Shown: piece by piece, positions 1 through 8,187 of the stretch
How the letters are laid out: every line of letters starts with the position of its first letter
Numbering within the stretch: the stretch's first letter is position 1
Assembly (NCBI RefSeq): GCF_017876405.1
Contig: NZ_JAGINW010000001.1
Span: 3,919,203 to 3,983,202, forward strand
Origin: Kibdelosporangium banguiense
GTDB taxonomy: Bacteria; Actinomycetota; Actinomycetes; Mycobacteriales; Pseudonocardiaceae
Length of the DNA: 64,000 nt
Direction: 5' to 3'
Notes under the pieces: model-generated
Database searches by the model: none
What the model was told of the DNA's origin: nothing
The model's input: the letters and a program-made list of their open reading frames with translations, nothing else
Position numbers and translations under genes: made by a program

Positions 1-204
1 CTCTGGCCGGTTCCGGACCGCACCGGAGATGCCGTCGTCAATGTGGATAGCGATGGGCGTGAGGTTGTCGGGGAGACACGCCTTGACGCAGTCCTCGACC
101 ATCCCGTCCTTCGAGAGGTTCTCGTCGCCGGCAAGCTTCGAGAGACGGACGTAGATGCTCGCGGTGTTCGGCGGAGCGGCGGGTAACGTGTGGCGCGTGG
201 CCAT
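1..204 (-). CDS. Serine recombinase (resolvase/integrase family), N-terminal part, cut by window edge
   Basis: The gene reads leftward out of the window; 68 codons are visible. The product starts MATRHTLPAAPPNTASIYVR and continues with the family's Y-x-R-x-S catalytic block (YVRLS; Ser at about residue 22). A D-D-G-I-S-G segment and R-N-R-P follow at about residues 57-67, matching the conserved DxGxSG...RPG stretch of serine recombinase catalytic domains. The ATG at 204 is preceded by a near-consensus Shine-Dalgarno (AGGAGGA, complement of 212-218), so the start is well supported. Known for the family: DNA is cut through a phosphoserine intermediate to integrate or excise mobile elements. Whether this is a large phage-type integrase cannot be told, because the C-terminal DNA-binding part is outside the window. 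Its position next to a truncated chromosomal gene suggests it is the integrase of an element lying to the left. Confidence 0.85.
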   Translation of the reverse strand, partial: MATRHTLPAAPPNTASIYVRLSKLAGDENLSKDGMVEDCVKACLPDNLTPIAIHIDDGISGAVRNRPE

Positions 205-245
205 CGGTAGGTCCTCCTGACGTGCAGCGATGGTTCATCGCTCAC
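205..245. other. Candidate attachment-site junction of an integrated element
   Basis: This short stretch lies between the 5' end of the serine recombinase (ribosome-binding site at 212-218, complement strand) and the point where protein similarity to MTH1187-family thiamine-binding proteins resumes, from about 230. The downstream gene lacks its own N-terminal third and a TGA lies in frame at 218-220. The crossover between element and chromosome therefore most likely falls at about 219-240. The core site itself cannot be defined without the other end of the element. Confidence 0.4.
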
Positions 246-454
246 GTCTGCGAACCGCGATGGATTTGATTACCCATATGCGAAACGTTGACGGCGAATG
301 GGACGAAGTGATGGCGGTGGTGAAGCGCGCCATCGAAGTACTGCAAGCCGACGCGCCGCGAGTGAGCCTCGTGCTCAAAGCGGACATCAGGCCGGGCTAC
401 ACCGGGCAGATCACGGCCAAGGTCGAACGACTGGAGCAGCACCTTGATCAGTAG
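230..454 (+). pseudogene. 5'-truncated MTH1187/YqgV-type thiamine-binding family protein
   Basis: The remaining 74 residues carry the C-terminal hallmark of the UPF0045/MTH1187 family: G-E-W-D-E-V-M around residues 23-29, then APRVSLVLKADIRPG, and a final helix ending KVERLEQHL. Complete members of this family are about 95-105 residues and begin with a beta strand of the type I-V-A-F-S-V. That strand and the following helix are missing here, and an in-frame TGA lies just upstream of the first ATG. I infer that integration of the neighbouring element split the gene and that the 5' part lies at the element's far end. The fragment could still be translated from ATG 230, but half of its ferredoxin-like fold would be absent. 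The stop overlaps the TTG start of the next gene. Confidence 0.7.
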
Positions 455-1298
455 CCGGCAGATGTGGGTACTTTTCGAGACCTACCACGACGTCACGTAC
501 TTCACCCCCGAATCCAGGGCGGCGGCCGACAAACTGGGCTGCAAAGGCGGCTGGATGGGCTACTTCGGCATGCGGGCGGCGCCCCTGGGGGCCGTCCCGC
601 CCGAAATGGTGATCTCGACGTTCTACAACTTCCACCCATGGATGGTCCGGCGCGCGATCCCGGACGCCTGGCAGATCGCCTCGCCAGCAGACTTTCTAGC
701 GACCCGTCTCGCTGGGGTGGACGGCGCGCTCAAGCGCATGCTCGGGCCGGCTGTGTCGACTGTTTCCGAAGCCGCAGACCTGGCGCAGGAGGCGGCCCGG
801 CACGCGCCGATCGCTGGGCGTCCTTTGGCTGCCGCGAACGCTGCACTCGAGTCGCCTTCGCAGCCGCATCTCGCTTTGTGGCAGGCAGCGACCGTGTTGC
901 GCGAGTCCCGTGGGGACGGTCACGTCGCCGCTCTGGTCGCCGCGCAGCTTTCTCCGGTCGAGACGTTGGTTCTGTTCGCCGCGGAACGCAAGGTTTCTCA
1001 GGCGTACATGCAGAAAGCGCGCGGCTGGTCTTCGGAGGAATGGGCCGCGGCCGAGTCCAGGCTGAGCGACCGCGGCCTCCTGTCCGACAGCTCGATCACC
1101 GAGGCCGGAACCGCCCTGCGAGCCGAGATCGAACAGCTCACCGACGAGCTCGCTTCCTCGCCCTGGCACGCTTTGGGCGCCGAGAAGACGCAGCGCCTGG
1201 CAGAGTTGTTGCGCCCCTTGGTGAAAGTACTTGCCGACCAGAACGAAGCCATGCATACCAACCCTATGGCCATCGACGCACGGTCAGTTCTCGGCTAG
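444..1298 (+). CDS. SCO6745-family protein (helix-turn-helix-like)
   Basis: The 284-residue protein resembles the actinobacterial SCO6745 family. It has an N-terminal block of the type L-F-E-T-Y-H-D-V-T-Y-F with P-E-S-R-A-A, then G-W-M-G-Y-F-G-M-R-A-A-P-L-G, and the F-Y-N-F-H-P region. The C-terminal half (about 165-270) is helical, with a possible winged-helix segment (W-S-S-E-E-W-A-A-A-E-S-R-L). The biochemical role of the family is unknown. The TTG at 444 overlaps the stop of the truncated upstream gene and has GGAG seven bases upstream, which suggests translational coupling. ATG 462 is the alternative start, with no clear ribosome-binding site. Confidence 0.75.
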   Translation: MISSRQMWVLFETYHDVTYFTPESRAAADKLGCKGGWMGYFGMRAAPLGAVPPEMVISTFYNFHPWMVRRAIPDAWQIASPADFLATRLAGVDGALKRMLGPAVSTVSEAADLAQEAARHAPIAGRPLAAANAALESPSQPHLALWQAATVLRESRGDGHVAALVAAQLSPVETLVLFAAERKVSQAYMQKARGWSSEEWAAAESRLSDRGLLSDSSITEAGTALRAEIEQLTDELASSPWHALGAEKTQRLAELLRPLVKVLADQNEAMHTNPMAIDARSVLG

Positions 1299-1475
1299 GC
1301 CGTGCATCCTGCTTTGCTGGGATGGTTCCTGGCGTCGCCGCGCTGGTCGTCTTCGGGCATCTCAGCGGCGGCGCCGGAGCCGGCCCGGCTGATCTCGTTT
1401 CCTTGGGCGAGGTCGCTTAGGCGGTGGGCCTCTGCGCGTGCTCGTCCCCATGAGGGTTTGCACATGAGGGCTCCC

Positions 1476-1895
1476 TTAGCGGGTTTCCTGGATGCGGATC
1501 AAGTTGCCTGCTGGGTCGCGGAAGGCGCAGTCGCGGATTCCGTACGGCTGCTCGGTCGGCTCCTGGACTACCTCGGCGTCGCCGGCTTGCACCTGCTCGA
1601 ATGTGCTGTCGAGGTCCGGGGTGGCCAGGAGGATCCAGCCGTAGGTCCCCTTGGCCATCATTGTGGCGATTGTGTTGCGTTCTTCGTCGGTGATTCCGGG
1701 GTCGGCGGCCGGTGGGGCCAGCAGGATGGAGGTGCCTGGCTGGCCGGGTGGGCCGACCGTGATCCAGCGCATCTTGCCCTGGCCCACGTCGGTGCGGACC
1801 TCGAAGCCGAGTACGTCGCGATAGAAGGCCACGGAGGCCTCGGGGTCGTCATGGGGGAGGACCGTCGTGTGGATGGTGATGTCCATGGCGATCAT
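1476..1895 (-). CDS. VOC (glyoxalase/bleomycin-resistance) superfamily protein
   Basis: A single vicinal-oxygen-chelate domain fills the 139 residues. The first beta-alpha-beta-beta module holds D-P-E-A-S-V-A-F-Y-R-D-V-L-G-F, and the second ends with the typical F-R-D-P-A-G-N-L-I-R-I. One conserved metal ligand can be proposed early (H at about residue 9), but the full set is not clear enough to predict a metal enzyme. Known members are glyoxalases, dioxygenases and antibiotic-sequestering proteins; the substrate here cannot be inferred. The gene stands alone and converges with the upstream gene. A second ATG at 1886 is an equally possible start. Confidence 0.8.
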   Translation of the reverse strand: MIAMDITIHTTVLPHDDPEASVAFYRDVLGFEVRTDVGQGKMRWITVGPPGQPGTSILLAPPAADPGITDEERNTIATMMAKGTYGWILLATPDLDSTFEQVQAGDAEVVQEPTEQPYGIRDCAFRDPAGNLIRIQETR

Positions 1896-1965
1896 GCTAG
1901 GTGCGTCCGCGCGACTTGACTTCTTGAATCCTGACCGATCTGGCCAGGCCGGGCCGTGACGTCTG

Positions 1966-3414
1966 TCAGGAGAATCGGGCTGTGCACTCTTTGGCGTTGG
2001 TGTGGCCTATCCGGAAGGCCTCCACCCGGGCGAAGCCTGCTTTTACCGGGTTTCCGTTGATGTCGGCTGCGATCAGGCTTTTGCCCATGAGCATTTCGGC
2101 TACGGCTTCGTCCAGGTCTCCCGGTGATATCCTGAGGGGGTTTTCCTGGGTGCCGGGTTTTTCCGCCACTCTGGCCCAGGCTCCGGTAAGGCAGGCTGTT
2201 CTCAGGCCTGCTTTTTCGTCGTCCAGGGAGAGGCCTACCGATTTTTGCACTGCCATTGTGTAGCGGGAGGCTACTTCGGCGAAGGCGGCGAAGTCTCCGA
2301 TCCCTACGCCATCTTCTCCTGGTTCTTGGTCGCGTTTCGGGGGTTTTGCTATTTCCGCCAGTTTTTTCAGGTCAAGGACCACTGAGTTGTCTTCCGGGCA
2401 GAAGGCGGCAGGCTCGGTGGCTTTTCCGTTCGGACAGCGGGAGCCGTTGTCCTTCAGCTGGGGCGGGGTCACTCCGCTCTGCTTGAAGGCTTCGTCCAGG
2501 CTTACCTTCAGTTTCCGGAGATTCTCCGCGTTCAGCGGCAGGTTTCCGCGGCCGGTGTCGTCTTCGGCGAACTTCTGCTCGCTGATTCGCTTGTCGATCT
2601 CTTCCTGGTCCATGCGGGCGCAGCGTTTCGGACCGTCGCTGAAGCCGACCTGGAAGCCGAAGACCCGATCCCAGGCCAGGCCGTGGGCGCCCTGTTTGTT
2701 CGCGTCCGTGCCCGCTGGGTCGCGGATGAAGAACATCGTCGCGAGCACCTTGTTGAGGCCCTCGCCGGTGGAGATCTGGAAACGCTTCGACTTTCCGTCC
2801 GCTATCCAGCGGAAAAAGGCGCCGGCATAACAGTCCGCCTGCTGCTCTTTGACGATCGTTTTTGTCGCCTGGGTGATTCCGCTTCGCCCGCCCAGTTTGA
2901 ACTGGACTGCGTGGCCTGTTTCGTGCGCCAGCACGGTGACGATCGACATTTTGCCGAACTGCTTGCTCAGCTCGGGGAGCAGGACACCACGGTCCCAGGC
3001 AATACTGTCGTCGAGGCTGCAGTAGAAGGCGTTGACCAGGCCTGCCGTGTTCGTCTGGCACAGCTTGAGTGAATTGCCCTTGGAGTCGTACGACACGAGC
3101 CGCGCCAGCGGCGTGAATTTCTGCCCGTCGAAGTCGGCGGGCATTCGCTCGGTCCAGTACTCGTACAGATCCGCGAGCGCCGCGAGGGCGAGGGCGTCCA
3201 TTGAACTGTTGTCGCCGTTCTCGGCCGACAAGTCGACTTGCGGAGCGCTCTGTTTGGGGCCGCTGGGCACTTCGTTGTCGTTGGTGACGCGCAGGCCCGC
3301 GACTGTGCCGGGGTCGACATCGCCTTCTGCTTTGGGAACGCCAGGGACTGCCTGTGCGCAGCTCACGAGCACCAACGCGACCGCGGCAAGCGCCAAAGTC
3401 AGATATGACCGCAC
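1966..3414 (-). CDS. Lipoprotein neutral zinc metallopeptidase (YpfJ/PF04228-like), downstream copy
   Basis: The 482-residue protein has a lipoprotein signal sequence with the lipobox L-V-S-C at about residues 16-19, so it is probably anchored outside the membrane. The zinc site is H-E-T-G-H, within V-L-A-H-E-T-G-H-A-V-Q, with a downstream E-Q-Q-A-D-C-Y-A-G that supplies the third ligand in this family. The C-terminal half adds paired cysteines and a second E-D-N-S region. The GTG start at 3414 lies 49 bp after the stop of a close paralogue (3464-4861) in the same direction, so the two probably form an operon. Substrates of this family are unknown. Confidence 0.85.
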   Translation of the reverse strand: MRSYLTLALAAVALVLVSCAQAVPGVPKAEGDVDPGTVAGLRVTNDNEVPSGPKQSAPQVDLSAENGDNSSMDALALAALADLYEYWTERMPADFDGQKFTPLARLVSYDSKGNSLKLCQTNTAGLVNAFYCSLDDSIAWDRGVLLPELSKQFGKMSIVTVLAHETGHAVQFKLGGRSGITQATKTIVKEQQADCYAGAFFRWIADGKSKRFQISTGEGLNKVLATMFFIRDPAGTDANKQGAHGLAWDRVFGFQVGFSDGPKRCARMDQEEIDKRISEQKFAEDDTGRGNLPLNAENLRKLKVSLDEAFKQSGVTPPQLKDNGSRCPNGKATEPAAFCPEDNSVVLDLKKLAEIAKPPKRDQEPGEDGVGIGDFAAFAEVASRYTMAVQKSVGLSLDDEKAGLRTACLTGAWARVAEKPGTQENPLRISPGDLDEAVAEMLMGKSLIAADINGNPVKAGFARVEAFRIGHTNAKECTARFS

Positions 3415-3463
3415 GCCCGCACCCTACTGTGGGGGTCCTGAGGACACGCCGGAAACCGGGGAC

Positions 3464-4861
3464 TCAGCCGAGCTTGCAACCGTCGAACCCGCCGACCACA
3501 CCCGCTCGGAATGCCGTGACCCGCTCAAAACCGGTGGCAGGCGCCTTGCCTTCCACGTCACGCGCGGCGAAGTCGTACCCGAGCAACACCTGGACCGCCT
3601 CGTCGAGATCGCCGGGGGACAACGTGAAGCCGTTGTCGTTGCGGGCGAGCAGAAACCCGCTGTACGCGCCGGACACGCAGAGCGCGGATTTCTGCGCTTC
3701 CGGACCGGTGAGCGGTTTGCCCAGGACAGCCAGCACCGAAAGGCCGTAGCGGCTGCCGAGGATTGTCCCGGTCGACCAGTCGCCGATCTTGGTGTGCAAC
3801 TCGGACAGCTTGCCCTTTGTCTGCACATCGATCTCACGCTGCTCGGGGCAATACGCGGCCGGGCCCTGGTCGCCCTTGGAGCATCGGGGGGCGGCGGTCA
3901 CCTGTTGGAGTTTGGTGCCCGGCCATTGCTTGCCCAGTTTGGTCATCTCGGCCTGCAGGTACTTGCCCGCTTCGGTCTGGATGCCGTCGATCGCCTTGTC
4001 CAGGGTCAGGTTTCCGCCGCTGGCCTGGTCGTCCGCGGACAGGAAGCCGCGCTGGGTGAAGGTCCGGTTTTCCACGGTGATCTCCGAACACAGCTTCGCG
4101 CCCTTCTCGAAGCCGTCCTGGAAAGCCGACACGCGGTCGAACGCGTCGCCGTGCGCGCCCTCGGCGGTCTGAGACGTGCCGACCGGGTCACGGAACAGCA
4201 CCATCGCCTCGAGCGCGGGGTCGAGCGCGTCACGGTCCAGCTGTAGCCGTGGGGCTTTGCCGTCGGACACCCAGCGCACGAACGAGCCCGCATAGCAGTC
4301 TGCCTGCGCTTCGAGCAGGATCGTGGGGAACCGCTGTGGGTTCGCGCGCTCTGCTGCCTGCGTCAAGCCTGCGCGGCGTTGCACGGCGTGCCCCATTTCG
4401 TGCGCGAGCACGAGCATGACGGAGGCCTCGCCGAACTTGTTCTTCAGCACCGGCAGCAACGCGACACGGTCCCACGCGATCACGTCGGCGGACGGGCAGT
4501 AGAACGCGTTGCCCTCCACGTCCGAGGCCTGGTCGGTGCACGGCGGCGCAGGCGAGTTCGCCTTGCTGGTGTCCACCGAGTAGTAGCCGCCGCGCAGCGG
4601 CTGGTACGGCTTGTTGTCGAACGTCTTGGGGAAGGTCTCCTCCCAGTACTTCTCGACGTCCTTGACCACGGTTCCGGCCAGCTTGTCGATCTCACCCCCG
4701 TCGGTGTTGTTGATGAACGACGGGTTGACCTCCTGGCCGGACTTGCCGGAGTCGATCACTCGTCCAGCAGCCAGCGGTCTGCCCGCGACTGTGGTCGTAC
4801 ACGCGGACAACACCAGGGCAAGTGCCACCACGGCACTGGCTACGCCGAATGACCGAGACAC
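3464..4861 (-). CDS. Lipoprotein neutral zinc metallopeptidase (YpfJ/PF04228-like), upstream copy
   Basis: This paralogue of the gene at 1966-3414 has 465 residues. It has a lipobox L-S-A-C near residue 21, the zinc motif H-E-M-G-H and the same E-A-Q-A-D-C-Y-A-G block. Shared segments outside the active site (I-A-W-D-R, F-R-D-P-x-G-T, L-S-P-G-D-L-D-E-A) show that the pair arose by tandem duplication. GTG 4861 is preceded by GAGGGG at a short distance. It is first in the presumed two-gene operon. Known for the family: predicted extracytoplasmic metalloproteases. Their physiological targets are not established. Confidence 0.85.
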   Translation of the reverse strand: MSRSFGVASAVVALALVLSACTTTVAGRPLAAGRVIDSGKSGQEVNPSFINNTDGGEIDKLAGTVVKDVEKYWEETFPKTFDNKPYQPLRGGYYSVDTSKANSPAPPCTDQASDVEGNAFYCPSADVIAWDRVALLPVLKNKFGEASVMLVLAHEMGHAVQRRAGLTQAAERANPQRFPTILLEAQADCYAGSFVRWVSDGKAPRLQLDRDALDPALEAMVLFRDPVGTSQTAEGAHGDAFDRVSAFQDGFEKGAKLCSEITVENRTFTQRGFLSADDQASGGNLTLDKAIDGIQTEAGKYLQAEMTKLGKQWPGTKLQQVTAAPRCSKGDQGPAAYCPEQREIDVQTKGKLSELHTKIGDWSTGTILGSRYGLSVLAVLGKPLTGPEAQKSALCVSGAYSGFLLARNDNGFTLSPGDLDEAVQVLLGYDFAARDVEGKAPATGFERVTAFRAGVVGGFDGCKLG

Positions 4862-4949
4862 CCCTCAAGTGTGCCTGTTCGTCCGCGCCCACGGGGGCCC
4901 GAGCATGCGCTTGACCGATATCACCGCCCAAAAGTGCAGCTCAGGACGA

Positions 4950-6353
4950 TCAAGGACGGAACTTTTCCAGGGCGCGGATCTTGTTCGTGGCGTCCAGCGC
5001 GGCCACTTTGTAGGCCTCGGAGAACGTCGGGTAGTTGAAAACAGCGTCCACGAGGTAGTCCACGGTGCCGCCGCAGCCCATCACGGCCTGGCCGATGTGC
5101 ACCAGTTCGGTCGCCGCCGTGCCGAAAACGTGCACGCCGAGCAAGGTTCGGTCCGTTGTGGACACCAGGAGTTTGAGCATCCCGTAGGAGTCGCCGGCGA
5201 TCTGACCTCGGGCAAGTTCGCGATAACGCGCCGTGCCGATCTCGTACGGCACCGAGGAAGTGGTCAGTTCGGCCTCGGTCGCGCCGCAGTACGAGATCTC
5301 CGGAATCGTATAGATACCGATAGGTTGCAGGGCCGCGAGTTCGTTCGTCGGCTCGCCGAAGGCGTGGTAGGCCGCCAGCCGGCCCTGGTCCATCGAAGTC
5401 GCGGCCAGTGCGGGGAAACCGATCACGTCGCCGACCGCGTAGATGTGATTCACCGAGGTCACGTAGTGCGGGCCGACCGCGAGGCGGCCGCGCTTGTCGG
5501 CCTCCAGCCCAGCCTTCTCCAGGTCGAGCTCGGAGGTCATGCCCTGCCGCCCGGCCGAGTACATCACCGCTTCGGCCGGGATCCGCTTGCCGCTGGCCAG
5601 AGTGGTGACCGTGCCGATCGAGTTCACCGCCACGTCGACGACCTTCTCGCCGAACCGGAACGTCACCGCCAGGTCCCGCAGGTGGAACTTCAGCGACTCG
5701 ACGATCTCCGGATCGCAGAACTCCAGCATCTGCTCACGCTGCTCGACCACGGTCACCCGGCAGCCCAGCGCGGCGAACATGGACGCGTACTCGATGCCGA
5801 TCACGCCCGCGCCGACCACGACCAGCGACGCCGGGATGGACTCCATCTGCAGGATCTCGTCGGAATCGAGCACCCGGGCCTGGTCGAAGTCGACCTCGCC
5901 GGGCCGGGCCGGCTTCGTGCCGGTGGCGATCACGATCTTGCCGCCGCTGATCGTGGTCCGTGACCGGCCCTCGATCGCCAGCGTGTGCGGGTCGACGAAC
6001 TTCGCGATCCCGTCGATCACGTCGACGTGGTTACGCAGCAACTGCGCCCGCACGACCTCGACCTCGCGGCCGATCACGTGCTGCGTGCGCGCGAGCAGGT
6101 CGGCGATTGTGATGTCCTGCTTGACGCGATAACTCGCGCCATACAGCTCGCGCTGGCTCATGCCGGTCAGATAGAGCACGGCTTCGCGCAGAGTCTTGGA
6201 CGGGATGGTGCCGGTGTTCACGCAGACGCCGCCGACCATGTCGTGTTTGTCCACGATGGCGACGCGTTTGCCCAGTTTGGCCGCGGCGATCGCGGCTTTT
6301 TGCCCGCCCGGCCCGGAACCGATGACGATCAGGTCATAGTCGTGCGCAGTCAC
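4950..6353 (-). CDS. sthA: Si-specific (soluble) NAD(P)+ transhydrogenase
   Basis: The 467-residue flavoprotein of the pyridine-nucleotide-disulfide oxidoreductase family has an FAD-binding N-terminus (I-V-I-G-S-G-P-G-G-Q). Instead of the redox-active CxxxxC of dihydrolipoamide dehydrogenase it carries G-G-V-C-V-N-T-G-T-I-P-S-K, where the second Cys is Thr; this is the signature of soluble transhydrogenase. A second nucleotide-binding region (V-V-G-A-G-V-I-G-I-E-Y-A) and the C-terminal dimerisation domain (Y-P-T-F-S-E-A-Y-K) are intact. The known reaction is hydride exchange between NADPH and NAD+ in the cytosol, which balances the two pools. The GTG start at 6353 leaves a short upstream region that holds palindromic repeats. 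Confidence 0.93.
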   Translation of the reverse strand: MTAHDYDLIVIGSGPGGQKAAIAAAKLGKRVAIVDKHDMVGGVCVNTGTIPSKTLREAVLYLTGMSQRELYGASYRVKQDITIADLLARTQHVIGREVEVVRAQLLRNHVDVIDGIAKFVDPHTLAIEGRSRTTISGGKIVIATGTKPARPGEVDFDQARVLDSDEILQMESIPASLVVVGAGVIGIEYASMFAALGCRVTVVEQREQMLEFCDPEIVESLKFHLRDLAVTFRFGEKVVDVAVNSIGTVTTLASGKRIPAEAVMYSAGRQGMTSELDLEKAGLEADKRGRLAVGPHYVTSVNHIYAVGDVIGFPALAATSMDQGRLAAYHAFGEPTNELAALQPIGIYTIPEISYCGATEAELTTSSVPYEIGTARYRELARGQIAGDSYGMLKLLVSTTDRTLLGVHVFGTAATELVHIGQAVMGCGGTVDYLVDAVFNYPTFSEAYKVAALDATNKIRALEKFRP

Positions 6354-6388
6354 GCCCCACAGCCTGCCTCATTTCGGTGCCGGGTGTG

Positions 6389-6505
6389 CCCCCAAAGTGG
6401 CTTTCGGAGCGCTGGATGCTCCCAACGTGGCTTTCGGGGCACCGCCGACATGTCCCCAATGTGGCGTTCGTGGCATCAGATGCCACCAACGCCACATTGG
6501 GGACA
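6389..6505. repeat. Three degenerate CCCCAA-GTGGC-TTCG units, the last forming a 55-nt near-perfect palindrome
   Basis: Related units start near 6389, 6421 and 6454, about 32-34 nt apart, each of the form CCC(C)AAnGTGGCnTTCG. The last extends into a palindrome at 6451-6505 whose outer arms are TGTCCCCAATGTGGCGTT and its complement. An inner 8-bp stem GTGGCATC/GATGCCAC follows after a single C:C mismatch. The element lies between the 3' end of the GH27 gene and the 5' end of sthA, so it could end GH27 transcription. A second palindrome of the same family lies at 29651-29699. Confidence 0.8.
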
Positions 6506-6513
6506 CACAAAGT

Positions 6514-8163
6514 TCATCCGCAGGCAATCGTGGGGGCCGCCCAGTCGGCGTGGTCGGAGTTGATGTTGTCGCCGCCGTTGGTCACGACAAGGCGGAGCTG
6601 TTCGGCATTGGCCAACGAACCGGTCAATTGCTTGGCCGCGTCCGCGCCGGTCATGCGCCCGCTGTCGGCGATCTTGGTGCTGTCGGCGAACACTTGGAAG
6701 ACCACCGAGCCGTTCGCGGTCTCGTCGTCGATGCCGACGCTCGACGAGAACGAACTACACGCCCCGCCCAGGTAGTAGGTGATCTCGCTGACCGCGTGCA
6801 CGCCGAGGCCCTTGGCGTAGGTCGTGCCGTTGATCGTCAGCGTCCGGCCGTCCCCGCCGGCCTGCGTGTTGTTGCTGCGGTCCTTCTCGATCGGGCCCCA
6901 GCCGCTGGTCGCGGAGTCCCAGCCGAGGTCCGAGACCTGGTGCGTTCCGGCGGCCGGCGGGGTGCGGACGCCCTTGCTGACCCGGTACATCACGGTTCCG
7001 TGGGCCGGGACGGACGCGCTGATCGCGCCGGTTGTCGTCTGGGTCGACTTGGACCAGAGATCCTTGAGGTTGTAACTGGTGGACGATCCGATCCCGATCG
7101 CGGACGCCGTTGTGCTGATTGTCTGGGCGGAGGAGTTGTTGTTGAACAACACGACCGCGTAGTCCCCGTTGGACAGTTGCTTGGAGATCACGTACTTGTT
7201 GGACGACAACGAGATCTGCTTGCCCTGGATTCCCAGCGTGTCCTGGTCGACGGCGATGACGTCCTTGTTGAGCAGGGTGGTGAAGTTCTCGGTGTTCACC
7301 TTGCGTAGGTCCGCGCCGATCAGCAGCGGTGCCGCCATGATCGCCCACAGGCTGAAGTGCGAGCGGTACTCGGTCGCGGTCATGCCGCCGTTGCCGACCT
7401 CCAGCATGTCCGGGTCGTTCCACGCGCCGGGTTTGGCGTACTGCGCCAGTGGCAGGTTCTTCTTGAAGATGTCCACCATCTTGCTGTACGAGTCGTTGAT
7501 GTCACCGGTGGTACGCCACAGGTTTCCGACGTTCTGCGCCCATTCCCACGGCTTGTTCTGGCCCCACTCGCAGATCGAGAACACGATCGGCCGTCCGGTC
7601 GCGGCCAGCGCGTCCCGCATCTTGGTGTAGCGCTGCTTGGCGTCCACACCCTGGTTGTTGCAGTTGTCGTACTTCAGGTAGTCCACGCCCCACGACGCGA
7701 ACAGGTTGGCGTCCCGCTGTTCGTTGTTCAGCCCGCCAGGGAAACCCGCTGTGTTGCAGGTCTTTGTGCCCGCGCTGGTGTAGATCCCGAACTTCAGGCC
7801 CTTGGAGTGCACGTAGTCGGCGACGAACTTGATGCCACGCGGGAAGCGCACCGGGTCCGGCTCCAGGTTGCCCTGGGCGTTGCGGCTGGTCTTGGCCCAG
7901 CAGTCGTCGATGTTGACGTACTCGTAGCCGGCGTCCTTCAGGCCGCGCGAGACGAAGATGTCGGCCGTGTCCATGACCATCTTCTCGTTGAACTCGGCCC
8001 GGCAGTTGGTGGTGTTCCAGTTGTTGAACCCCATCGGAGGTGTCCGGGCGAGGCCGTTCTCCAAGGCCTGGGCGGGTACCGCCGCCACGGTGACGACGAG
8101 TGCGACCACAAACGCGGCCACAGTGGACAGTGCGGCCACGGCCGCCACGAGTTTTCTGGACAC
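6514..8163 (-). CDS. Secreted GH27 alpha-galactosidase with C-terminal NPCBM-type domain
   Basis: The 549-residue secreted glycosidase has a Sec signal peptide of about 33 residues (ends P-A-Q-A). The GH27 barrel follows, from T-P-P-M-G-F-N-N-W-N to about residue 400. D166 in Y-L-K-Y-D-N-C matches the family nucleophile, and D221 in W-R-T-T-G-D-I matches the acid/base. Their 55-residue spacing fits known family members. A beta-sandwich follows, then an NPCBM-like module (about 410-545: H-Q-V-S-D-L-G-W ... K-G-L-G-V-H-A). Known activity: release of terminal alpha-D-galactose from oligo- and polysaccharides. It starts 24 bp after the GH95 gene in the same direction, which suggests an operon for plant-type or other branched glycans. 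GTG 8163 has GAGGGAG upstream. Confidence 0.92.
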   Translation of the reverse strand: MSRKLVAAVAALSTVAAFVVALVVTVAAVPAQALENGLARTPPMGFNNWNTTNCRAEFNEKMVMDTADIFVSRGLKDAGYEYVNIDDCWAKTSRNAQGNLEPDPVRFPRGIKFVADYVHSKGLKFGIYTSAGTKTCNTAGFPGGLNNEQRDANLFASWGVDYLKYDNCNNQGVDAKQRYTKMRDALAATGRPIVFSICEWGQNKPWEWAQNVGNLWRTTGDINDSYSKMVDIFKKNLPLAQYAKPGAWNDPDMLEVGNGGMTATEYRSHFSLWAIMAAPLLIGADLRKVNTENFTTLLNKDVIAVDQDTLGIQGKQISLSSNKYVISKQLSNGDYAVVLFNNNSSAQTISTTASAIGIGSSTSYNLKDLWSKSTQTTTGAISASVPAHGTVMYRVSKGVRTPPAAGTHQVSDLGWDSATSGWGPIEKDRSNNTQAGGDGRTLTINGTTYAKGLGVHAVSEITYYLGGACSSFSSSVGIDDETANGSVVFQVFADSTKIADSGRMTGADAAKQLTGSLANAEQLRLVVTNGGDNINSDHADWAAPTIACG

Positions 8164-8187
8164 AGGTGGTGCTCCCTCGCAATAAGG

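Noticed and set aside
1302..1919. 205-codon + strand frame over the VOC gene
   Set aside because: The complement strand holds a complete VOC domain; the + strand reading has no motif.
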